Positions 57,946-64,000 of a stretch of 64,000 nt of DNA are shown piece after piece. The stretch lies in the NCBI RefSeq assembly GCF_016598595.1, contig NZ_CP066786.1, positions 2,379,501 through 2,443,500 of the forward strand, in the 5' to 3' direction. This DNA is from Martelella lutilitoris. Lineage in GTDB: Bacteria; Pseudomonadota; Alphaproteobacteria; Rhizobiales; Rhizobiaceae. A program made the translations under genes and the position numbers. Each line of letters starts with the position of its first letter. The stretch's first letter is position 1. The notes below the pieces were generated by a model. That model did no database searches. It had not been told where the DNA came from and saw nothing but the letters and a program-made list of their open reading frames with translations.

Positions 57946-58956
57946 TCACGCCGTCTCGGCATCGAAAGCCACTGCCGCAAAAGCCTCCGCGATCACTTCG
58001 GGGCCCGCGCCGGGCCTCACAGCGTCGCTCGAAAGGATCTGGCGGTAGCGCCGCGCGCCGGAATAGCCACTGAACAATCCGATCATGTGGCGGGTGATCT
58101 GCGACAGGCGAACGCCCTCCCCAATCTGCCGCGTCGCATAAGCCATCATCGCGCGGCAGAGCGCGTCCGGATCGAACGGCTTCCCAGGCATGCCGAAGAG
58201 GCGGCGGTCGACCTCGGCCAGAAGACGCGGCGTCTGGTAGGCGGCACGCCCCAGCATCACGCCGTCGACATGGCCGAGATGCGCTTCCGCTTCCTCAAGC
58301 GTGGCGATGCCGCCATTGATGCCGATGAAAAGGTCCGGATTTTCCGCCTTCATGCGATAGACCAGCGGATAATCGAGCGGCGGGATCGTCCGGTTCTCCT
58401 TGGGGCTCAGCCCTTTCAGCCAGGCCTTTCGGGCGTGGATCCACACCGCGTCCGCCCCTGCCCCGGCCATGCGGGCGACAAAATCGGGCAGCACCGTTTC
58501 CGGCTCCTGCTCGTCAACGCCGATACGGCACTTGACCGAAACCGGCACATCGACCGCCGCCTTCATTGCCGCCACGGCCTTCTCGACGATCCCGGGCGTC
58601 TGCATCAGGCAGGCGCCGAACGTACCGGATTGCACGCGGTCGGAGGGGCAACCGACATTCAGCCCGATCTCGTCATAGCCGTACCCGGCGCCGATCTTCG
58701 CTGCCTCGGCAAGCTTTAGCGGATCGGAGCCGCCGAGTTGCAGCACCACGGGATGCTCGATGGCATCAAACCCCAACAGCCGCTCCCGGTCGCCGCGCAG
58801 GATCGCATCCGCGACAATCATCTCGCTATAGACCTGCCCCCCGGCCATCATCTGCCGATGAAAATACCGACAATGCCGATCCGTCCAATCGATCATAGGT
58901 GCAACGGCAAAGCGGGAAGCCGTTGGAAACTCCTGTTTTTCAGTTTTTTCAGCCAC
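57946..58956 (-). CDS. dusA: tRNA-dihydrouridine(20/20a) synthase
   Basis: DusA reduces uridine 20/20a in the tRNA D-loop using FMN and NADPH. The 336-residue product has the FMN barrel start FAVAPMIDWTDRHCRYFHRQM. The catalytic cysteine is in GTFGACLMQ within NVGCPSDRVQSG. Other blocks are VSVKCRIGVDEQEPETV, WIHARKAWLKGLSPKENR and INGGIATLEEAEAHLG. The gene looks intact. Its 5' end is 120 bp from a divergent tyrosine recombinase, consistent with dusA serving as an integration site. Confidence 0.96.
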   Translation of the reverse strand: MAEKTEKQEFPTASRFAVAPMIDWTDRHCRYFHRQMMAGGQVYSEMIVADAILRGDRERLLGFDAIEHPVVLQLGGSDPLKLAEAAKIGAGYGYDEIGLNVGCPSDRVQSGTFGACLMQTPGIVEKAVAAMKAAVDVPVSVKCRIGVDEQEPETVLPDFVARMAGAGADAVWIHARKAWLKGLSPKENRTIPPLDYPLVYRMKAENPDLFIGINGGIATLEEAEAHLGHVDGVMLGRAAYQTPRLLAEVDRRLFGMPGKPFDPDALCRAMMAYATRQIGEGVRLSQITRHMIGLFSGYSGARRYRQILSSDAVRPGAGPEVIAEAFAAVAFDAETA

Positions 58957-59024
58957 TTAGAAGAACCTGATAATCCGTCTTATTCCAGCTCATTATGCTC
59001 CAAATCCGCTAATTTTGACACTGG

Positions 59025-59065
59025 ATTTGGTCCCGTGGACCAAATACAATCACGTGGACCAAATA
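59025..59065. repeat. Palindrome plus direct repeat between dusA and the integrase
   Basis: ATTTGGTCC (59025-59033), CGT spacer, GGACCAAAT (59037-59045) form a perfect 9-bp inverted repeat. The 13-base word CGTGGACCAAATA occurs at 59034-59046 and again at 59053-59065, 19 bp apart. The second copy runs to within 12 bp of the chosen integrase start. It could be a regulatory operator or recombinase arm-binding site. Confidence 0.65.
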
Positions 59066-59076
59066 TGGAGACCAAT

Positions 59077-60147
59077 ATGGGCTCAATTACCACACGCAAA
59101 CGCAGGGATGGAAGTCAAAGCTACAGGGCACGTGTACGCGTGATGCGCGAGGGCTCCGTCTATCATGAAACGAAGACTTTTGACAGACGCCCTGCCGCAA
59201 CCGCCTGGATAAAGAAACGCGAGAAAGAGCTGGCCAGACCTGGCGCGCTGGAGGAGTTAAACGCATATGATCCGCCGCTGTCCAAGGCCATCGAGCGCTA
59301 TACCGAAGAAGCGGTCAAAGAAATCGGACGCACGAAGGCACAAGTCCTGAAGACCATCTCGACCTATCCGATCGCCGACATGTCCTGCTCCGCCATCAGG
59401 TCGAAGAATATCATCGAATTCCTCCAGTCTCTTCCCGGGCAACCACAAACCGTCGGTAATTACGCAAGCCACCTCGCCTCCATATTCGCCATCGCGCGGC
59501 CGATGTGGGATTTCCGACTTGACGACAGGGAAATGAGAGACGCCATCACGGTGGCGCGCCGCATGGGGATCATATCCCGCTCAGCTCAGCGGCAACGCAG
59601 ACCCACCCTCGCCGAACTCGACCGATTATTGACGCATTTCATCGATCGGCGCCGAAGAACACCTCAGGCCATGCCAATGCACAAGGTGATCGTTTTCGCT
59701 CTTTTCTCGACCCGCCGACAGGCAGAGATCACCCGCCTCACCTGGGCAGATTTCCAGAAACAACACAAACGCATCCTGGTCCGTGACATGAAGCACCCGG
59801 GTGAGAAGTTTGGCAATGATACATGGGTCGACCTGCCCGACGAAGCCATCCGTATCATCGACAGCATGCCCCAGCGTAAATCGGAGATATTCCCCTACTC
59901 CCCGGATGCAATCACAGCGAACTTCACGCGGGCTTGCAAGCTGCTTGGAATTGAAGACCTGCACTTCCACGATCTGCGCCATGACGGCATCTCGCGCCTG
60001 TTCGAGATGGGCTGGAACATCCCGCATGTCGCAGCGGTCAGCGGACACAGGTCCTGGGTGAGCCTTAAACGTTATACCCATATCCGTGAGACCGGCGACA
60101 AATATGCCAATTGGCCGGGCTTGCAACTCGCGAGCGGAAACGACTGA
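59077..60147 (+). CDS. Tyrosine recombinase/integrase, dusA-associated
   Basis: A 356-residue phage-type integrase. The catalytic set is visible: Arg214 (TRRQAEITRL), Lys239 (MKHPGEK), His298-x-x-Arg301 (FHDLRHDGISRL), His324 (SGHRSW) and nucleophile Tyr333 (LKRYTHI). The N-terminal arm-binding part starts GSITTRKRRDGSQSYRARVRVM. The frame is open much further upstream, into dusA; the ATG at 59077 is 6 bp after GGAG, so I use it (59065 is an alternative). Location next to the 5' end of dusA fits the known class of dusA-associated integrases. It appears complete and is probably the only intact mobility gene here. Confidence 0.92.
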   Translation: MGSITTRKRRDGSQSYRARVRVMREGSVYHETKTFDRRPAATAWIKKREKELARPGALEELNAYDPPLSKAIERYTEEAVKEIGRTKAQVLKTISTYPIADMSCSAIRSKNIIEFLQSLPGQPQTVGNYASHLASIFAIARPMWDFRLDDREMRDAITVARRMGIISRSAQRQRRPTLAELDRLLTHFIDRRRRTPQAMPMHKVIVFALFSTRRQAEITRLTWADFQKQHKRILVRDMKHPGEKFGNDTWVDLPDEAIRIIDSMPQRKSEIFPYSPDAITANFTRACKLLGIEDLHFHDLRHDGISRLFEMGWNIPHVAAVSGHRSWVSLKRYTHIRETGDKYANWPGLQLASGND

Positions 60148-60550
60148 ACGCCCCCGGTGGCTCACTGGTTTATCTCTTTGAGATAAGCCCGATCGGTTGA
60201 AGCGTTACGCGTCTGCGCCCTAAGCCTATGCCTGTTTGGGACGGCCCTTTCGCGCATCGCGCAGCATCCGCCGGTTTCATCTACACCCTGTGCCTTTCAC
60301 AGCGCCGCAACGAATGACAGATCGCTCGGGCAAGCATCTGAACGGCTGCAATAGTTGCAAGGCGGCCGCCCAAATTCGGCATTGACCTGAATCTTCATTT
60401 TGAAGCACATGGTAATATATCACGCTGCAGAGCGGTTGCGGGAGGGCGCACCCATCGCAACTTGCTGCCGAACGCTCGACCCGTGGAGGCAGGTAACGTT
60501 GGCGAGATCGCCAAGCAAATGAGCCTCGTCGCGCAGGAATGTGCAGATCT
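60148..60550. other. Intergenic stretch downstream of the integrase
   Basis: A 403-bp gap. TTATCTC-TTT-GAGATAA (60170-60186) is a small inverted repeat 22 bp past the integrase stop, perhaps its terminator. An AT-rich patch lies near 60385-60425. I see no convincing gene; a short plus-strand frame ending near 60580 has no recognisable motif. Confidence 0.5.
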
Positions 60551-60787
60551 TCAACTGCTATTTCGATCGGCGGCGTAGCGCTGCGTGCGATATAGCGGCA
60601 AGGCTATCCGCGCGACATGGCCCTCGAAAAGGTCGTGGACGATGACGAAAGGCGGAATGCCTTCGGTCCCCGCACCGATGCCTTGAAACAGGCGCGCAAC
60701 GAGAATCTGCGCGAGGGCGCATCCGAAACCTGCGAGGGTGAAGATCAAAGAGCCGGCCAGCAGCGCCAGCCTGCGCCCGAAACGGGC
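60551..60787 (-). pseudogene. MFS transporter fragment (Bcr/CflA-like)
   Basis: On the minus strand the segment ARFGRRLALLAGSLIFTLAG, continuing through CALAQILVARLFQGIGAG, is the loop 2-3 motif and helices 3-4 of a drug-exporter-type MFS protein. After VHDLFEGHVARI the similarity stops. Only about 70 of some 400 residues remain and there is no start codon of its own, so it is a gene remnant. It joins directly to the relaxase remnant in a different frame. Confidence 0.65.
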
Positions 60788-60900
60788 TGGCCGAGCTTCT
60801 CCTCCAGTCCCGGCGACCACGGCACGAGCTGGAAACCCAGCACATCGTCGATCATGGCGAAGCGGCCGGACACGAGACAGTGAGCCGCCGCTGGTAGGTG
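60776..60900 (-). pseudogene. Relaxase (DUF3363-type) fragment near its C-terminus
   Basis: On the minus strand a frame reads VSGRFAMIDDVLGFQLVPWS followed by PGLEEKLGQPVSG. To my knowledge this is the characteristic near-C-terminal block of DUF3363-containing relaxases of mobilisable elements. It is cut at about 60785 by the MFS remnant and has no recognisable upstream part, so it is a broken leftover of a mobilisation gene. Confidence 0.55.
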
Positions 60901-60927
60901 CAACGCCCCTACAATAAGTTGGTCTCC

Positions 60928-61123
60928 CTTTGGCGTGGCGAGTGCCCGACTGGCTCGTGCGGCTGTCTGCCTTATTCGACCCGGTCACCCGATCCCGCCT
61001 GTTCGAACTCGGCAAGTCTCGTCCTGTCTCAAGCGCGAAAGCGTTCCGGGACTTTGGGTGGGAGCCGAGGCAACGACAATACGGGACACGGCGGCAAGTC
61101 TGGAAAGATCAAATTAAGGCATG
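60928..61123 (+). pseudogene. NAD-dependent epimerase/reductase C-terminal fragment with frameshift
   Basis: The plus-strand frame WRVPDWLVRLSALFDPVTRS, continuing RLFELGKSRPVSSAKAFRDF then GWEPR, matches the tail of extended short-chain dehydrogenase/epimerases. After GWEPR the expected ending (TTIRDTAASLERS) continues in another frame, so a frameshift is present. The N-terminal Rossmann part is missing. Confidence 0.6.
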
Positions 61124-61256
61124 ACCGGCCCGACGGAATAGGTGAACAGGCTGATACGGCGGGGGCGCGGCTCAGTCTGCCAATCGCGTCGCCAGGTCGC
61201 TCAAAAGCGTGATGCGGTTCGGATGGGCCTAGCTCGACCCCGGCCGAACAGCTGCG

Positions 61257-61814
61257 CTACGCTGTCAAAACGCGAACCTCATCGAAAGCAAGCTGGACCT
61301 GTTGTCGGAAATCACCGCCGCCGTCTTCGAGCCAAGCCTCGAAAGCTTTGCCGAACGCGGCCATGCCGACCTGCGCTGCGAGAAGGGCCGAGGCGTTTGA
61401 AAGCCCCCGTTCGGTCAAGGCGCCGGCCAGTGCAAGGCTCAAAACCATGGCTTTGGTGAGTTCGCGCTCTCGCAGTGCGGGACTGGCGGCGATCACTGCT
61501 CGCCGTGCCGCCGCAAGATCAGCGCTATCGGTCATGATGCTGTCCGTCGCCTCAAATGCCTGCCGAAGCGTTGCCCATGTTCTGAGCGTTGCAGGGCTTT
61601 CCTTTACGGCCGTGATCAGGACCGCGCTCAATGCGTCCTGACCATCGAACAGCACTTCGCGCTTGTCGGGGAAGTGGCGGAAGAACGTACGTTCGGTGAC
61701 GCCCGCCCGCTCTGCGATCTGGGCGGCTGTCGTCTGTTCGTATCCGACCGAGCCGTACAATTCCAACGCCGCCATTTGCAGTCGGCGGCGCACCTTTTCG
61801 CGATCGCGTGGCAT
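61257..61814 (-). CDS. TetR family transcriptional regulator
   Basis: A 185-residue regulator. The N-terminal HTH is RRRLQMAALELYGSVGYEQTTAAQIAERAGVTERTFFRHFPDKREVLFDG, the TetR signature. The C-terminal helical ligand domain is unassigned. It is divergent from the oxidoreductase at 61933, and two near-identical palindromes lie in between, a typical arrangement for autorepression and control of the neighbour. Confidence 0.92.
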   Translation of the reverse strand: MPRDREKVRRRLQMAALELYGSVGYEQTTAAQIAERAGVTERTFFRHFPDKREVLFDGQDALSAVLITAVKESPATLRTWATLRQAFEATDSIMTDSADLAAARRAVIAASPALRERELTKAMVLSLALAGALTERGLSNASALLAAQVGMAAFGKAFEAWLEDGGGDFRQQVQLAFDEVRVLTA

Positions 61815-61824
61815 CTCACCTCTT

Positions 61825-61862
61825 GTCAGTCACTGACGATACGATTATTGTCAGTGACTGAC
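61825..61862. promoter_or_regulatory. Twin TetR operators
   Basis: GTCAGTCACTGAC (61825-61837) and GTCAGTGACTGAC (61850-61862) are 13-bp palindromes that differ only at the central base. Their centres are 25 bp apart. They lie 11 bp before the TetR start and 70 bp before the oxidoreductase start. Confidence 0.85.
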
Positions 61863-61932
61863 TATACCACGATAACCGGGCTGCACAACCCGTTTCGGCC
61901 GCACGTTTGATCGGCCCAACCTGGAGAAGACG

Positions 61933-62898
61933 ATGCCAGATACCCAAGAAACGAATATGCGCGCGCTGCATTTTGACAGTCACGGCGAATGGTCGGAGGT
62001 GCTGCATCTTGTCGACGCTCCGGTCCCGGCGCCGGGGGCGAACCAGATTCGCATCAAGGTCCATGCCTGCGCCCTCAATCCGATGGATTGGGTGCTCTGC
62101 CTCGGATGGATGCCGGGTCCGCTGCCGGGCGGGATCGGGCTCGACGTGTCGGGAACGGTGGAGGCCATCGGCGAAGGCGTAACGAACGTCAAGGTCGGTG
62201 ACAACGTGTTCGGCGTTCCCGACTATCTCGGCTTTCCGAACGCCGGCGTGGCGGAATCCGCTGTCCTGTCGATCTGGGAACCCGTTCCGGCGGGTCTGGA
62301 TATGCTCGCCGCGGCTACCTTGCCGATGGCCGTGGAGACAGCGACACGAAGCCTCGACCTTCTCGGTGTTTCCACGGGCCAGACAGTGCTGATCAACGGC
62401 GGCGGAACGATGGTCGGCTTCGCGGCGGTTCAGATCGCGCTCGCGCGCGGCGCGCGCGTCATTGCGGCCGCCGGCAAGACCTTCGAAAATGAACTGCGCG
62501 GGTTCGGCACCGAGGTCACGCCCTATGGCGAGGGACTGGTCGAGCGGATGCGCGAGATCGCGGGCGGCAAGGTGGACCGGGTGCTGCAAACGGCGCTCGC
62601 CCCCGGCCAGCTCCATGACTTTATCAAGATCGTCGATGGCGAGCCCAAGCATGTCATAAGCATCACCGACTTCGACGACGAAGGTCTCGGGATCAAGACC
62701 ACCGGCCGCGAGGAAGATCTGGTCCCTCGCTACGACGTCCTGAGTTCCTATGCGCAGCTTGCCGCGGAGGGGCGCTTCGTCATTCCCGTCGCGCGGACGT
62801 TTAGCCTGGATCAATGGCGTGAAGCACTTGAGCTATGCCACTCCGGACACGCGCACGGCAAGCTTTTGATCCTCCCGGGTCAGGGCGATGCCAGCTAG
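61933..62898 (+). CDS. NADP-dependent quinone oxidoreductase-like protein (MDR family)
   Basis: A 321-residue medium-chain reductase of the zinc-free quinone-reductase group. Features are HACALNPMDWVLCLG, the GroES-like domain (GIGLDVSGTVEAIGEGVTNVKVGDNVFG), and the nucleotide-binding Rossmann domain (TVLINGGGTMVGFAAVQIALARGARVIAAAG). A GGAGAAGACG ribosome-binding site precedes the ATG. It is probably induced when the divergent TetR protein binds an electrophile or quinone-like ligand; this is inferred from layout. Confidence 0.9.
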   Translation: MPDTQETNMRALHFDSHGEWSEVLHLVDAPVPAPGANQIRIKVHACALNPMDWVLCLGWMPGPLPGGIGLDVSGTVEAIGEGVTNVKVGDNVFGVPDYLGFPNAGVAESAVLSIWEPVPAGLDMLAAATLPMAVETATRSLDLLGVSTGQTVLINGGGTMVGFAAVQIALARGARVIAAAGKTFENELRGFGTEVTPYGEGLVERMREIAGGKVDRVLQTALAPGQLHDFIKIVDGEPKHVISITDFDDEGLGIKTTGREEDLVPRYDVLSSYAQLAAEGRFVIPVARTFSLDQWREALELCHSGHAHGKLLILPGQGDAS

Positions 62899-63028
62899 GA
62901 CGCCGTTGAGTTGAGAGACCTGAAACCGGCCGTTTTCGAGGAAGGCGTCTCCAGTTTCGGATCTCGGCGGGGTTTCGATCGTCCATGTAAAAGAGGCAGC
63001 ATGTAATGATCGGGAGTGTAGAGCGCAA

Positions 63029-63438
63029 TCGGGCCACTGGCGGCCATCAAGTCCGGCAGACAGATCGAAGCCATCGTTGACGACATGAAGTGCCTGGAAG
63101 CCCGGAAGGCAGCACTCACCGCGTTCCTGGCGACGGCAGATGACCCGCCCGCCGCCTCTGCTGCCCCCCTCGATGGCACAGCTCTACCGCTCGCGCGCCC
63201 AGAGCCTTTACGATGCGCTGCAAGATGAAGACAAAGGGAAGAGCACGGAGGCCGCCGATATCATCAAGACGCCCGTGGATGGCAAGGTGGGGATCGATGT
63301 TCGCGGCGATCTCAGTGGAATCTTTACGCTTTCGGCCCAAACGAAAACCCCGCCGGTCGGGCGGGGTCATCGCAAGTAACGCTGGTTGCGGGGGCCCGCA
63401 ACCACCGATACCGACATTCGCTGCAAGTTCCTGTATGA
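63029..63438 (+). pseudogene. Serine recombinase C-terminal fragment, frameshifted
   Basis: Pieces of a large serine recombinase tail lie in three frames. The first is AIKSGRQIEAIVDDMKCLEA followed by RKAALTAFLATADDPPA; the second is MAQLYRSRAQSLYDALQDED with a stop at 63377-63379; the third is QVTLVAGARNHRYRHSLQV ending at 63438. In intact proteins these follow one another in one frame, so at least two frameshifts are present. The catalytic N-terminal resolvase domain is missing. It marks a second decayed mobile element. Confidence 0.65.
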
Positions 63439-63680
63439 GGCGTGGTTAGTAGAAAGCCATTGAGACCGCCAACGCAATGACCGGAGCGGGGCCGTAAACC
63501 GTCAGGCAGGTTTCCGGATGGCCAGACGGCAAAGCGGACATCATCCTACATTGCGTGCTGCTACGCTTGCTGACATTTACCTGATAATATGACGCTACGG
63601 CGTAGGCCGCCGTAGCCGCCGTTTATTGCATCTGCGAAGACGGGTGACCTCCAGAGGCCATCGAGCGGAAAAATCGGCCA

Positions 63681-64000
63681 TTAGCGCGGTGTCAGATCAA
63701 GTGGCTCGACCCACTCGTGACGGGACTCAGGGTGGACTTCTTTGCTGGGTTTCGGAAAACCTGGTTCACCGAACGAACCAACGCCAATTGCGACCATGTC
63801 CGGTTTTCGTGACGGCTCCCAGAAAACAGTTGAGCCACAGTTCTCACAAAAGTGGAAAACCAATTCAAAACCAGCGTCTGAAGAACGCCGATAACTCTTG
63901 TAACTCCCACTGACCTTGATGCTTCCTTTTGGAAAAAAGGCTGCAATTCCATAAGGGGCGCCAGTACGCTTTTGGCAGGCAATGCAGTGGCAAAGCGAGA
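63681..64000 (-). CDS. GFA/CENP-V domain protein, 5' end cut by window
   Basis: The minus-strand frame is open from the window edge to a stop at 63681, 106 codons. It shows the zinc-binding cysteines of the GFA fold: CHCIACQKRTGAPYG and FHFCENCGSTVFWE. The C-terminal part is VAIGVGSFGEPGFPKPSKEV. Such proteins were first described as glutathione-dependent formaldehyde-activating enzymes, but most have no proven activity. About 10-25 N-terminal residues are missing. Confidence 0.88.
   Translation of the reverse strand, partial: SLCHCIACQKRTGAPYGIAAFFPKGSIKVSGSYKSYRRSSDAGFELVFHFCENCGSTVFWEPSRKPDMVAIGVGSFGEPGFPKPSKEVHPESRHEWVEPLDLTPR

Noticed and set aside
57491..57949. 152-codon minus-strand frame between alaS and dusA
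   Set aside because: It translates the intergenic repeat elements and the end of alaS; such frames recur wherever the repeat occurs.

Overview
The window looks like a chromosome segment of an alphaproteobacterium of the order Hyphomicrobiales (Rhizobiales), probably Rhizobiaceae-like or close to Martelella/Aurantimonadaceae. The evidence is the gene order rpsB-tsf-pyrH-frr-uppS-cdsA-rseP-bamA-lpxD, an EipB (DUF1849) envelope protein, a PopZ-family protein beside valS, a GAAC-type SOS half-site before recA, an intergenic repeat of rhizobial type, and high GC. The genus is inferred, not proven.

Region 1 (1-9917, minus strand) is the translation and envelope-biogenesis cluster: ribosomal protein S2, EF-Ts, UMP kinase, ribosome recycling factor, undecaprenyl-PP synthase, CDP-diglyceride synthase, site-2 protease RseP, BamA, and LpxD cut by the window edge.

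Region 2 (10126-25026) is housekeeping: eipB; a plus-strand run of RidA, a glycerophosphodiester phosphodiesterase, a FemAB-like/DUF482 acyltransferase, a HIT hydrolase and MgtC; a YhaN/YhaM-type (SbcCD-like) ATPase and nuclease pair; an aldo/keto reductase; valS; popZ; and pcm.

Region 3 (25289-40946) is surface and membrane biology. It holds a secreted protein with four 28-residue repeats, an HXXEE membrane protein, two related MscS-type channels, and between them a giant autotransporter of about 2260 residues with some 20 glycine-rich repeats. tRNA-Cys, a YqaA protein, a single-TM protein and tRNA-Asn follow.

Region 4 (41061-50909) contains a complete-looking MurNAc recycling locus. murQ, a five-part peptide-type ABC transporter encoded by four genes, a serine hydrolase and anmK run on the minus strand with ATGA overlaps, and a divergent MurR/RpiR regulator faces them across an AT-rich region full of inverted repeats. 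Together these genes could import peptidoglycan fragments, phosphorylate anhydro-MurNAc (AnmK) and open the lactyl ether (MurQ).

Region 5 (50916-58956) has an AraC/GyrI regulator, a SulP transporter, recA, alaS and dusA.

Region 6 (58957-64000) is accessory DNA entering at the 5' side of dusA. It contains a tyrosine recombinase divergent from dusA with palindromic and direct repeats between them, a field of broken genes (relaxase tail, MFS fragment, epimerase tail, serine-recombinase tail), a TetR/quinone-oxidoreductase pair with twin operators, and a partial GFA protein at the right edge.
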